Positions 1-13,215 of a DNA stretch of 64,000 nucleotides are shown piece by piece. Source of the DNA: Chaetorhynchus papuensis. Taxonomy: Eukaryota; Chordata; Aves; Passeriformes; Rhipiduridae. The stretch is taken from the NCBI GenBank assembly GCA_013396525.1, contig VWYX01000679.1, forward strand, positions 186,001 through 250,000, given 5' to 3'. Position numbers and translations under genes: made by a program. Positions within the stretch are counted from its first letter, which is position 1, and the number at the start of each line of letters is the position of its first letter. Under the pieces are notes generated by a model. The model did not search any database and was not told the DNA's origin. It was given only the letters and a program-made list of their open reading frames with translations.

Positions 1-3000
1 TTTGCAAAGGGAGATACCATTCCAAAACCTTATTGAAGAAAATTCTTAGAAAAATCTTCTCTAGCCTGTATGCCACCAAGAGCCATGGTGTTTGGCCTGG
101 AGCAATTTGGCCTGGAATTATTACCTGGCAGATGCTGACATGAAAGAAGAAGCAGAAAATAAAAAAGGTTTTTTTCATGTGTGTTGGATGCACTGGGATA
201 AAATGCTGTAGAAATAGTTGATAGAAGCAGATTGATTTAGCATCAATTTGGGCTCCTACCAAACTATTAGATTTTATTACTAGAACAGACAACTGCAACC
301 CACTTTTGCTAAATTGATGTTACAGAACAGTATTTAAAAGATATAATTTTATGTTTTCTAAAGAAAAAGTTTTTTGAATCAGTGAAAGCCTTTCAGATTT
401 GGCAAGATACTTGTCTCTCATTTGAACAAAGCAACAAAATAACAGTACAACCTGCTTTATTCCCTTCTTAAAATTATGGAAAAAGTGTTTGCCATTTTGA
501 TTTGCAAATTTTTTGAACTGGAATTAAAATCAATGCATTACTACTCAGTTCATGGTTAAAATACCTTTTAAACATACTGTTTGTACTCATTTAAAACGAG
601 TGTCTTCAGAGGCAATGAAGAGTGAGCCAGCACCAGAGTAATTACTGTTTTTAACTCTTCCGTGGTTATGACTGGGAAAATATAGTTAAGAAAATAATAT
701 CTTCTCAATTTCTGCAAAATGCCATTTAAGGATAATGCAACTTACACAGCACTTGTAAAATGTAAAACAAGTACAGACAACTCCCTGTTAAAATTGGCAA
801 TCACATTTTTTCACTGTCTAGTGATTTGGAGATCTGACATGAGAAAGGCAAAGGGAGATACTCAATTCAGCTGTGCGTTGTCAAGAGAAATAACGGAAAA
901 GTAGAATAAAGACATGAAGTTAAAAAAAAGTTGGTAAATTTCCTTTTTGATATCCATGAGGATTAAGTAAACTTGTACTCTCATACAACTCTCACGAGTT
1001 GCTATCTGCTAATTGCAAGTAAATTATACAAATTAACAAATATTGATATTCACAGAGAGCTGTTTTTGTTCCAATAGGTATATAAAGAAATATTTTATTT
1101 GTTAATATTGCTAATATTTCATTAACAGTGGAAGAGGCTAGACTAATTAGAAAGTTAGGAAACTTCCTTATTGAGAATTTTTTTAATTCCTGAGATTGTG
1201 CTAGAAGAAACAACAGTTTATGTGTTTAAAAATGCCGTGTTGAAACTAACCTTCGTTCTTCTTTGGTAAAAGGAAATCAAGTCCCTTATTTAGCATTCTG
1301 AAGCTACAAATACAGAGAGTATTCTAAAAGTTCAGCAATTTTTTGCATGTATTTATATTCTTTACCTGCTTAAATGCTAATGTAGGTGAGCAATCTGTAG
1401 CAAAGACCTCCTAAACCTTTGTTAGTGGCTGGAAAAGACTAGAATCCGACTATAACTGCTCTTTTAACCCAATGTTCATAACCAAATGCACGTCTTAGTA
1501 CTGGCCTTAGGGGCACTGAAGTGAAGTACTGACAGCTTGTGGACTTCTTGCCCAAGTTAGCTTAAAGTTGTCTTTCACATACCAGTGCTTGTATCTGTGT
1601 TGTATTCCTCTTCCTTACTCCTAAGTAAGGTCTCCATGCCTCCAGATAAGGCTGAATCATTTGTATGCTGAGGGAGAAGAAAATACTGATATATTTTAAG
1701 ACCAGCATAATTTTAATAAATTGGTGAGTAACTGAGAGAATAGACAATCTGTGCTGTCCCTGAATTGATTTTGAAGACTCAAGGGAAACTTCGTGCAGAT
1801 AATCCAGTGAAGGTTTTCTCTTGAGGTCAGAGCTAAATTAGACAGGACCTTAGTATTTCAATCAGTAGGATGTAAATAGAAAATGATTATTTAGAAAAGG
1901 AGAAGAATGGGGCAGGAACCTCTTAGGGAGTCTGTTTCTGAAGTTTGTGTTGGATGTACATCCTACAAGTATTTGTTAACACCATGAGCTGAGTTGGTCC
2001 AGTGCTGTTCACAATCATTCTCACTCACTCAAAATTCTGTTAATTCTATTCCATAATAAGGGACCTTCTCATTAATTGAAGTCATAAGATGGCAGCTATT
2101 TAGAGTTGCAAACATATTTACACTTACTTGACAGAATCCCAGTCTTTATCTTATTCGGATATCAAATAGAGAAGTGTAAAGGAGGAACAGGTTTTGGATA
2201 ATATTCTGACAAAATGAAACCAATTTGTATCTCTGGAGGAAGGTTTGGAAAAGTACAGGGAGATTAGAAATGTGATCAAGTCAGGTGTGCAACAGCACAT
2301 CTGGCTGGTTGGTATTTAAAGGGAATTTGTAGAGAACAATGCTGATGGCCTGGTCCTGCTATCTTTCAATATATTTTTAAAGTTCCTTTTATCTTTTGGG
2401 CATTGTGATGAAGCATTTAGAAGGAGACAAAATAGAACATTTTTGTTGTAATGTTTCAAAAACTGAATGCAAACTCTCTTCTAACTGTAATGCTGATTGG
2501 TCTCTCTGTATTTTGTAGGAAAGTTTAAAACGTAGCTATTACTGATATAACATGGGAACCACAATGCAGTGCACAGTTAATTGAATTTTAACTTCTTTCA
2601 AGTTTCGACTGTAATGTATAAAAGCTGTTCTTTTATTGTGGTGCTTTATTTGTTCCCTAGAATCTTACTATATCTAATTAATGCCTACTACACATGTTTT
2701 TGTATCCTATCATAACACCCATAATTTGTGTGACCTTCATTATGGATAAGTTTGCAGCAGGAAAGTAAATCTGTTGAAAAAACCCCACCATTTTTTTCTT
2801 GGAAAAGTTCCAGTGAATAAAACAAGTTCAGTTTGTATCTTGCTCATACTGCATTGCTTAGAATAGTTTCTTTGTGCACAGAACTCTGTTTCTGTCTGGG
2901 ATTTTGGGATATTTCTAACATACAGGATTCATCAAAAGTTTTATCTTCTCTTCGTGTTTTTGATCTTTACGTTTACTAAAATATGGATGATACTCCAGAT

Positions 3001-6000
3001 TTGACTTTAATATGTTACACCAAAGGTTTCAGTTATTCTTTTATATGATTTTCTCCTGCATGCTTTTAGTTTGCCTCTAATTTAACACTGAGATAAAGGA
3101 CTTTTGCATTGTAAAAGTGATTTGCTATGGTGAATTTCTCCTATTTCTATTTTAATCTTTGTTGATCTGGATTTATCATGACCTCTCTTAGAGAAATTAT
3201 TTTATCTAACCTGGTTTTTTTTTTTCATTAGGATTTTAATGATTATTTCAGCTATATCCCTGAGTGGGGTTTTTTGGTTTGTTTGTTTATTGGGGTTTTT
3301 TGTGTGTAGTTTTCAGATTACTTCTGGTTTATGTTTGCTGTGTTGCTGTTTTCTTGGTGACCTACTTGCTGTCATTATGTCCAGACTCAGTCTTTTTGGC
3401 TATGCACTTTTTAAAAGGCTGTTTCTAGAAATCTGCCTGCTTGAACAGCATACAAATAAAACAGCATTTCAAGTCTTCTTCTGACGATGTGCAAAATTTG
3501 CCACAACATCTCTTACTTTTGGTGTTTTTCTGTGTTGGCTTTAGCTCTGGTATAGAAGTGAATATAGAATTTTCTCTCAACTCTAAGATATTGAATACTG
3601 CAGTTTCTAGTGTATTCCAATTCTAGTTGAAATATCAAGCTGTGGCTTTCCTTGGACACTGTTTTTGTAAATATGGCACTTTCTTATGAGGTTAATCTAT
3701 TCCTTTCTTGCTTGAGAGCCACCCCTGTAAAAGTAAGCAATTGACAAAACAAAGTTGAAAATATATTCCTGCTACTCCCATTCACAGTCCTGCTAACCCC
3801 ATTCACATCTATAGATTTAACATCAAGGACATATTTCTTTGGCTGATTTTAGCTGGCAACAGTTAAAAATGCTATAAAGTCTGTGGACATGTAGCACAGA
3901 CTAAAATTTCTAACCTTCAAAGTCAAGTGATGCTAAAACAAACTGGGCAGTAAAAATGTCCTTTAGAGGTGAAACAGGGCAAGAAATGATAAATTGTTAT
4001 CTGTTCTGCTGTTCATTTATGTGATTTCATGGTCTGTAGTGAGAGTGAATCCTTTCTCCATGAGTGTATTGATAATTTATTTTTCTTGATTTTCAGCAAC
4101 TGAAAGATTAAATTGCAAAACAGTAAGGGACATTATCTCTTCAGTGACCCTTCAGGTCACACAAGAGTTGCAAACGTGCAAGGCAGGTCATGCAGTGAGA
4201 AAAACTGTAAATACAAAATATTCTCAGTAGTGATAATAACAATTACAAGGAGAAACAATTGTGGCATTCAGAAATAAGTCCTTTTCAATCCAGAGTCTGT
4301 AGAATTTAACATAAACTACAGACTTAAAGTGCTGCAGCAGCGAAATTCACTGTTTTAAAGACCACAAACATATGCACAAACATAAAAATGTGAGTAAGGT
4401 TGAGAAACCAAGCACTAAAAAGTTCGTAAATGCCAAAATGAAAAATGCCTCTGCAATCTTAATTTGGCATCCCAGTGCTTATGTATTATGACATAGAAGC
4501 ACATATTTATAATATTGCCTAATTCATTACAGATGACAGTGCATACTATTGAAATTCTTCTCTGAATCATTGCCTTTCTCAGAGATTTTTCTGTGAGATG
4601 TATCACTTGCATCTGGAAGCACCACAAAATTCATTGATTTATTACTTTATGCCATGTGAAACAATGGAATATTTTATCCTTATCTAATTTGAAGGAAGCC
4701 TAAGTATGGAGAGGTTAAGGTCAAAGGGATCCTTTAATTTCACGTATCTAACAGAGATGACTGAGGCCTCATTTTTCAAATAAGGTAGTATTTTTAGTAA
4801 GCCATATGTCTAGAGCAGAGGTTCCTCTAACAACTGTTACAGTGTGAGTGCTTAATACTTAAAGAAACAGGTTATAACATTGCAGTTTTCACTTCTTGTC
4901 CCAGGCAGAGCAGCTGAGACAGCCAGGAAAATGAAAAAATTTATAAATGTGCATGTGAGCTAAATCATTCACTTTGTGAAGATGGTGTAGGAACAGGTTA
5001 CTCATCATTCCAAGTCTTGTATAACTTAAATGTGTTCAGTGAGTACAGAATTTCTAAGGATTTTAACTTCTCTTTCACAGGACTCTCGGGGTATGTGTCA
5101 GTGACACTTTAAAGTTATATAATAAATGATGTGGCCATTTAAGATGGTATTTTACAGGGACAATGACAGGTTCATCCTTTGAATGTTCATACCTTGCTCA
5201 AGTTCAAAACTATGGCACAAAGTAAGGAAGAGGGGAAGACAGGAAGAGTGAGATAGGGCTAAAATATTGCCAAGAAAAGACCTCATTTTTTTTTATTGTG
5301 TAGAAAACAACCTGGGTTTCCATATTTCCTTCTCTCAAATAACCAAAGTATTATTGCTAATGTTTTCTAAGAGTTTTCAGGCTCAGCCAGATTTCCAGTA
5401 TGGAAACTATCATCCTAAACAACTGGTGTTGGGCAAGTTTAAATTATCTGATCCAACTTCTTTCTACTAGAAAGTGTTGGATATGGTTATCTCAGCCACC
5501 TGCCCTCGCTGTAAATCTAAGGGCTTAATTCTGCCTCAAATTACATCAGTACAAGTCCAAAATATTTTAATTTTTTCAAAATAACATCAGTGAAAAAGTG
5601 ATAGCAAATAAAAATAATGTCAAATTAAAAAATTTATAATTTCTGAAAACAAGAGACCTGAATTAACCCAGGAAAAAAGAGGATCACAAAATATCTCTGT
5701 TCTCCATTGCATTTGTTTCCTATTCCTTTTAACCAATTTCCTACAGAAGTTGCAAAATAGGATTCGTGTTACTAAGGTCGTTGCACTGTTGCAAGAGAGG
5801 AGTGGTAGCATTAATGTTATTTTTCTGCATTATAAGAACTACTTTCATTAAAATGGAAAGATATTGAAATATCCAGTTGACCATAGCTTGAATATTTCTC
5901 AGATGTGTACATTTTCAGAAATCTTCAGCAGAATTTAATAGCATGATGAATCTCTCACAGGGTTCTCTAATTATTACTAGTGATCACACTTGAGTTCTTG

Positions 6001-9000
6001 AAATTGAAAGGGCTGTTTCGACAGAATTTCATTGGGAAAAAAACCCCTACTTTTTTTTCTTTTCACTCTATATCAAAATGAAAGTGATCTCAAAAGCTAT
6101 TGGCAAATGGAATTGTTTTCCATATAATCTCACTAATTAACTTACTTTTCACCAGAATTACTAAGTACAGTAGCTACTGCAGTTCATCTTTATTAACCGA
6201 GGCATGGCTGGCAAATCCACTTCTGTTACACTCTCTGAGCTGTAGTTTAATAACCAGTGTGTGTCAAATGTCAGCTCTGCTGTTCCTCTTGGGATTCTTC
6301 TGTCAAGAGAGTACATGTTCTGTCTGTGCTATCCTGGCATTTTCTAAAGCCATCCTCCCATTTGCTTGCCCAAGACCCACAGAGGATTCAGAAAAACAAC
6401 GCAGGAAGTTTTTTAAACTAATACATGAGTAGTTTTAAATAAACAATTCTTTCTTCGTAATAAGTTAGGGAAAGGTGAAAATGCCATTTCAACCAACTGT
6501 TCCATAAAAATTTATTTTACTGCCGAGGAGAAGGAGTACTGCTGCTGTGTAGCAGTCATGAATGAGGCAAAGCTTGGCTGGGAAGAGGGGCTTTCTTCTC
6601 TGGATTTTCAAACTCAGTGGTGTTCTGGTTCCTTTCTCAATTACACACTGGTGATTTCTCATTCTCCTTTAAATAACTGTCTGACATGCAGTTATTCTAA
6701 ACATGCTGTCAAAGATCTTAAAAAAGAAGATACAACATTTAGAAAAATTTTGTTCTTTCCACAAAATGATGTGATTGTCTGTCTCCAAATTTACTTTGGG
6801 AATTCACTTGAAGGATCATATATTCATAATGCTTTGGCACAGGAAATTAAGTGCCCTTCAAATATGCTATGATTTAAGAAATGTCATGGGTTTAATTAGA
6901 TGGCTTTATTTACGACTGCAATATACTCTGTCTGCCATGGTGAGACACTGGAAATACTGGGACTGAATCCACAACTGCAGGAAAAGTTCTACTGAAAGTA
7001 CATTGAATTTACCCTCAGCAATAGCAAAACTGTTCCAAATTTGGTAAAATATTGTCGTCTTCTTGATATTCGTACCTTTATCTTCTTTTCAAAAAGAAAT
7101 AATGCACTGCCGTATGACCTGCACAGAAAAAGACTCAAAGGCATTAATCTACAGGTAGAAATTAATAATCACTCTATTTTATTTGAATAAATGCAGAAAA
7201 TAATCATAAACCAGTTGCTTTTTGGAAAGCTAAAGGTCAGTCATTTGGGGCCTTTATGTGTTTTTATGACAGAATTCCATTTTATATTCATAGTCTTGTT
7301 CTTGAAATGATAATATACATCCACAGACATGCATACCTGCCCATCCTTCCATATGGGTATATGTCTGTTCATTGTATACATATAAACGAGATGTTTCGAT
7401 ACATATTCTGAAGTGCATAACATTGTTTTGTGAACTACATAAACTAAGCGAAATACTGTATGATTCTTTGTCATTGATTTTTAAAAGTGTATGACTGTAT
7501 TCAACTTTAAAGTGTCCTTCCTTGCACCATCAGAGTGCTTTGTTTCTTAAATAGGAATAAAAACTGTAAAGATATAGCGTAAGTTAAATTGCTATTTTTC
7601 TTAAAGAGGAAGAAACAGGAAAGCTAAAAGATAAGGTTGTGAAGACAACTGGGAAAGAGAACAGGAAGAGGAAAAGAAGAGAAATGAGAAATTTTAGTCC
7701 TATAAGGCATTGAGTAAAAATAAAGATCCGGGCTAGGTTAAAAGAAAAAAAAAATGAGAGGAAGTTAAAATCATCTGTCCTGAACTCCTTCTGTCAGTCA
7801 GAGACAGGAAACACCACCTTCAGAAATCTGAATACACTTTATCCATTGACTTGTCAATCACAGAAGAATTTCAGTACACTGATTCCAAAGCCTTATTTAC
7901 ACCATTGTAGGAGTTACTGAGTGAGGATTAGAGAAATAGGAGGCTTATTTGGGAATATGGTTTCAGGAGGAGGTTAAATGAGATAAAAAATAGAGTGAGA
8001 AAAATGGAAAAGATAAACTAAACAGAGCAAAATAAGAGAACCAAAAGAGGAGAAAGAGAATCTTGCAGTAAAGTCTTTTCTAGTTCAACATAGACTGTCA
8101 TGTTTACTGTTTTCTTTGAACAAATTTTTGTCCAAAATGATCAGTTGATGCCCATGAGTAACAAGTGCTGATACCCTAATTCTTCTTTAGATAATGAAAA
8201 TTATCTTGATACCTGGGAGTCAGGCTGTATGACTGACTCATAGTCATGGCATGACTTGCTTGACCTACCTTACTCCTAGTTTGGAGCATTAAAGTGAGCA
8301 ACAGGCAAACATTTTCAAGCCTGAATGCTCAGTTAAGTCCTAAAACTAAAATTAAACCTGAAATAAATAACCAGGGACAGTCTGTGTTGGTGGAGTCAAC
8401 ACTTCTGAGCAACTTCCTTCAAAGAAGGTGCGTCTTTCACTGTGTGCATGGTTTCTGAGAATTTACACTTGAAAACGTTGGTTTCATTCCTCACAATATT
8501 TCTCTGCCATCTGTAGGTTTTCCACCCCCTTATTTTGTGTTGTCCATCTGTTTAGACTAAGCATTTTCTCATAGGTCCCAAACACAGTGTGTTACCCTAG
8601 GAAGTGAGACAAACGACTATTTATCTGTTGGACTCAAGAGCTTTGCCATTTTTAAGGCATGGATTTTCCCCACACTCCCTGCAAGGTGGGCAGATAATGA
8701 TTCTCCCCATTATCTGAGGCACTCATGTCTAATACCAAAAGATGCTTCATGTAAAAGTCTTTCCCTCAGGTAGAGGCATCTTCTTCAGTTTCTCAGAGGC
8801 ATAATCCTGCAATTCACGTACCATGTGAACTTCTGCCACTGACCTGCTTCTGCCACCTTACACTGGACATCACTGCACCGCTTGGGGACCTGCACTGAAA
8901 ACTATCTCCTGTAGGATTGCCACACCAGGCATCTTCTCAGCTATCTTTTCTTAGGGGACCAATTTAGAGGGTGCTTTCATACTATTTCCAATGAATGATA

Positions 9001-9915
9001 TAAAGACTTTTACAGTCTATGTGGAAGTGGATATATTAATTCCCTCAAAAAAGCAATGTTAGGGGTTTTTTCCACTTATATGGGAGGCAAAAGAAGAAAA
9101 GTATATTTAAATTTTCATTCTAATATATCAGGATCTGAAGCAGTCTTCTCCTTTTCTGTGAGAGCACCTTAATCAACAGAATATGGGCTAGGGTTAGGAG
9201 AGAAAAAGACACATAGGAACAATTTCAGGTTATCAAATAATTATTTACTTGTTCAGAGAGAAAAGACAACAGAGCAGTTTTAAACTGGGATATAAGAGAG
9301 TCAGGCTTAGATTTCAGTTTTAGAATATTTTATATTTTTCCATTTGAAAAGTAAGACTTTGGGCTTGGCAAAATGGAGCAAATCACTAAAATCAATTTAT
9401 GGAGGATAAAATCTACAATTTTTTTAAAAAATCATGTATTTCAAAAATCAAAGTAGGCAGATATTAAGCATTAACAGATTCTGATGTATCAAAACAGGAA
9501 GAATCATTTCAAACTTTAGGCTAAGGACAACTCATTTTGAGGATAATTTACACAGTGACTTCTGGCATGTTTGTTGGAATAAAATGGCAACAGAATACGC
9601 CAAATCTTACTGCAGTCAAGAAAGAAAAGAGTTTCATGTTCTGCCACTTATCTTTCATTTTCCATAGATGTGTTTTACATCATACCTCTACTGACAGACG
9701 TGAAAAAATAATTATGGGACTTTAAAATTTGTGTGTGCATTACACCACAGTCAGGATATATGTGGACTAGTGGAAGGCTTCCTGTTTCACTTCTAGAGCT
9801 CATTTCCCTTGCACTTAGACATCTGCTTCTTGTCTGTAAATAAAAAGAAATAAAACTTTACTAAAATTGTGCAGAAATACCCAAGACTATAGCACTATAA
9901 GCAGCAAAGAAGGTG
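1..9915. other. AT-rich stretch with no supported gene
   Basis: I find no exon with acceptor, open frame and donor together, and no recognisable repeat family. A G/T-rich patch lies at about 3259-3303 and purine-rich tracts lie at about 7600-7690 and 7975-8060. The longest open frames (110 codons at 6100-6432 and 104 codons at 6558-6872, both +) are AT-rich and have no usable donor or family motif, so they are treated as chance. It may be intergenic DNA or an intron of a gene that starts outside the window. Confidence 0.6.
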
Positions 9916-10035
9916 TAGAGTCATAGATTGGTTTGGGTTAGAAGGGACCTTGAAAAGTCATCTGATTCCAACCCTTCTGCAGTGAACAGGGACATCTTTA
10001 ACCAGATTAGGTTGCTCAGAGCCCCATCCATGATC
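9916..10035 (-). mobile_element. CR1 LINE 3' end fragment
   Basis: On + the sequence opens with a degenerate copy of the reversed CR1 tail (gagtcatagattggtttggg) and continues through the reversed CR1 3' block (agaagggaccttgaaaag, ccaacccttctgcag, gttgctcagagccccatcc). The element therefore reads on the minus strand and is severely 5'-truncated. Similarity fades after about 10035. Confidence 0.8.
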
Positions 10036-10319
10036 AGCTTTGTCAAAGGTGTGTGGGTGAAATGATGCCAAGCCTTTTGGAAAACTCCACAGGTTCCAGC
10101 TCCTGTTAAAGGAATTCAAAGGGATGCCTCTCTGGGAGGAAGCATTCCCATTTCTCCCGCACTTCCAGTGCAGCATCCTTTCTTTGGCTTCATACCACAA
10201 CCACAGTGAGGGAGCAAAGCAGATTGTCCTTCCCGAAGCTCTCTAAAGTGACCCAGATCAAGGCAAGCATAAACACAATCAAAATGAAATTTTGAAGCGT
10301 CCTTGTGTGTAACAGCAAG

Positions 10320-10498
10320 AAGAATAATCAGGACTTGAGAACTGGCTGAATGGCAGGTCCCAGAGGGTTGTAATCAGTGGCACAGGGTCTAGTTGGATAC
10401 AATCCTGTGCCATGTGCTCTACGATGGCCCTTCTTGAGCAGAGGGCTGGACCAAATGAGCCTCTGTGGTCCCTTCCAACCTGACCCATTCTGTGATCT
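10320..10498 (+). mobile_element. CR1 LINE fragment with tail
   Basis: The end of this stretch (gtcccttccaacctgaccca, then ttctgtgatctg) matches a CR1 3' end in plus orientation. The part before it (ctggctgaatggcaggtccc, then an aatcagtggcacagg stretch) resembles the CR1 reverse-transcriptase region that encodes a T-S-G-V-P-Q-like motif, and appears joined to the tail by an internal deletion. It lies about 285 bp from the oppositely oriented fragment at 9916-10035. Confidence 0.65.
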
Positions 10499-12325
10499 GG
10501 GCTTCATTCTAAAATCAACTGTGGTTTAAGATGGGTAAATAAGATTTAAAAAGCAACATTTTACAAACTACAGGACTTGTTAAAATTTGTCTACATGCCG
10601 AATTATCTGAGATTCTGGACTGTATAATAAACACCATGCACAAAGAAACATAGAAATGAAAGTTAAGGTACAGCACAGATACATCGAAAACTGGCTAATA
10701 AAACCCCAATGTCTTGATTTCTATGTGTACTCGCACAACTGTGTAGTCATAGGGAGCTTACAAGCAAGAATAGCATGAAGAAAGGGGAGCTTTAATCACG
10801 TTCTTTTGAAATCGGGAGTATTTCATTCAGCACCAAAACTATCACCAGCCAAATGAGGGGCGAATTTACTTTATCATTAGATATGAATGCTGCTATGTGA
10901 CTAAACAAAAGATTTCAGATTTCATTGTTGTCAGGACTTTCAAGAACAAGAGTTTACTCTCACAATAAAAAGTAAAATGCAATCTGATCTGTTTCAATAG
11001 AAATACCTGAACATTTTTCCATGGCATGTTATCTGTGAAAAATGGAAAATCTATGTGAGCTAAACAGCAAATAATTGCTCCAGATATACTGGATTTCACA
11101 TTACATAATCTGTACATTGTTAAACTTTCAGAAAGTACTAACCCAGGCTGCATTAACCCTCCTGTACTAAGCATAAATAACACCAAAGAACTAGAGCAGT
11201 TATGAATATGTCAATTTTTAAATGTGTGAAACAGTTCTACTGCACAAAATGAAACATGAATTCAAGAAATACATAATTTAAGCATGGATAGAGAATATTT
11301 AATGCTGTTACTTGAACAAAGTCATAAAAAATACCAATTGGTCACATTAATAAATGTTGTCTGTACTGTAAGATAGAGGGACAGTATAAAAAAGCATTGC
11401 TGAATTGTGATTTAGAGTCACACATAAATACAGATGGCATCTAGAACAAGACATATGAAAGACAGGGATACTGGGCTAGATATTAAGACCCTTCAACTTA
11501 GATTTTTTATGTTTAGATGCATATAGACCTGCTTATGGCCCCATTATAGTAAATGGAAATCTAATCAGCACAGTTGGAGTCAAAAAAGCAATTTAGTTCA
11601 CCTCAGAGCAGACATTAAGGCTACGACCTTACTAGCAAATAAAAAAATAAAAAAAAATAAAAAGTTCCATAGCTTAGATATCTGTAATACTTAAATTTAG
11701 GTGTTTGATGTCATAGTGTTGTCACAGCCTTTTTTTTTTCTCTTCAGCTTTGTGGGAAATTTATGGAGGAAACTACTTGTGAGAACTTAGAGAAAATTAT
11801 TTAAAACTCCCTGATTTCAGTCAACCCTAGATTTTCACTCACTCATACCCACATAAAAGCAAAAATATGTTTGTTTTAGTGGTCTATCAAGGATCATCAG
11901 TGGTTTATGTCAATGGCAAAGGGTATGGTTGTTGATTCCTCACTATGTCTCTTGCCTTCTTACTTACTGGTGATATCAAATGGGTTTTTGGACTGCTGTT
12001 CAATACCATTTTGAAATGAAACATTATTTCAGGGTGATTCTTCTGTTTCAGAATGTAATTTCTCTTTTCATGATTCTTAGACAATGGGTTGCCAGTTGTA
12101 TATGTTTCCTTATTTGAGGTATCTTTAAGCTTACAGTCTGCCTTGCTTTTAGAATACCAGGAATATACACAACATGATGTTAACTTTATTGCCATTCTTC
12201 TCTTATCAGACCACAGACCTTCTGATCTTGACAAAACCTCAGTCATTCCCAGTTTGGTTGCTGTCAGTTTTGTTCTTTGCCACCAACACAAGCCATTCTT
12301 TTAGCTCTTGCTTTATTGTTTCTCA
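10499..12325. other. No supported gene; contains one unsupported long ORF
   Basis: AT-rich DNA without a recognised repeat. A 128-codon minus-strand frame (12291-11905) rich in K, N, S and T is the longest here; it has no family motif, and no splice or promoter context could be paired with it. A strong polypyrimidine acceptor at about 11746 (+) is followed only by a very short open stretch. Confidence 0.5.
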
Positions 12326-12535
12326 CAGAACCATAGAATAGTTTGAGTTTGAAAGGTCCTTTCAAGGCCATCTAGTCTGACCCCCCTGCAGGGACATTTT
12401 CAACTAGGTCAGGTTGCTCAGAACCTTGTTCCACCTGCCCTTGAACACTTCCAGGGATGGGGAAGTATTCAAGAGCAGATTAGATGGGGTTCTGAACTCT
12501 GTGTTGCCCACCTCTCTGGGCAACACAGTTTGTTA
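12326..12535 (-). mobile_element. CR1 LINE 3' end fragment
   Basis: Begins on + with cacagaaccatagaatagtt, the reversed CR1 tail, followed by the reversed body (gaaaggtcctttcaaggcca, tctagtctgacccccctgca, ttccagggatgggg, ctctctgggcaacac). It is a 5'-truncated minus-strand copy. The last part, around cacagtttgttagtcaa and cacagtttgctagtcaag, is a short local duplication. Confidence 0.85.
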
Positions 12536-12934
12536 GTCAACACACAGTTTGCTAGTCAAGGAAAAAGCTCTCAAGTTGGTGTTTTAAAATAGATATAAAA
12601 GCAAAAGCTTTCTCATATTATACTTTTCAGGAAGTGGTAGAAAAAATTAATCTTGTGTTCTATTACACAAGACAGTCTGTGTTTTCTATCTGGTGGAATT
12701 TGAATATTAATTTATAGAACTTGCAGGTTTGAGAACATAGGGTTTATTTGATTTTAGACATTGATATGAAATTTAATGATAAGAGCAGTTATGCTTTATT
12801 GTGCAGAGCCAGATTATCTGGTAGAGCAGATTAGGACCCATTCAATATGTACTCGCAAGGTCAGGTCATAAATGGTCACTGCTTGCATTGGAAAAATCAT
12901 GTATTATGATTTTGTGCTAGTTTATCTTGTGTAT

Positions 12935-12990
12935 TTCATGTGATCATTCTTGTCTTGTGTCTTTCATGTGATCATTCTTGTCTTGTGTCT
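12935..12990. repeat. 28-bp tandem duplication
   Basis: The 28-bp unit beginning ttcatgtgatcattcttgtc occurs twice, head to tail and identical (12935-12962 and 12963-12990). It lies about 100 bp upstream of the exon acceptor at 13086. No coding role is apparent. Confidence 0.9.
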
Positions 12991-13085
12991 AACTCTGTCC
13001 TAGTCAAAACCAACACACTAATCTTCTATTCACTTTCCACGAATCTGCCATATCCAGCACTTCTCTTATATGCTTTTTGCTTCAG

Positions 13086-13215
13086 AGCTCAGCTGCTGCC
13101 CCAGGAGGCAGCTGCACTGGAAGCTGAGTCTACCAGATGCAGCAACTGCTTCTATCTGACTTCCCACCTGGGCTGGAGCGAGAGCATAAGCACTGCACTG
13201 GAAGGACTTTTGCAG
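13086..13215 (+). CDS. Internal exon of an unidentified gene (ARM/HEAT-like helical protein)
   Basis: This is a 130-nt candidate exon. The acceptor is a long pyrimidine tract ending gctttttgcttcag, and the donor is CAG|gtaagt, a perfect consensus. Only one frame is open throughout; the other two contain stops. It enters in phase 2 and leaves in phase 0. The 43 complete codons read AQLLPQEAAALEAESTRC at the start and end with a leucine-rich helix (STALEGLLQ). Base composition is clearly more GC-rich than the flanks. It joins in phase to the exon at 15952. The alternating helices fit an ARM/HEAT-type fold, but this is inference from composition only. I do not recognise the gene, and the start codon lies outside any exon I can see. 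Confidence 0.72.

Noticed and set aside
11905..12291. 128-codon minus-strand open frame
   Set aside because: Lysine- and asparagine-rich with no motif, splice partner or promoter; consistent with chance in AT-rich DNA.
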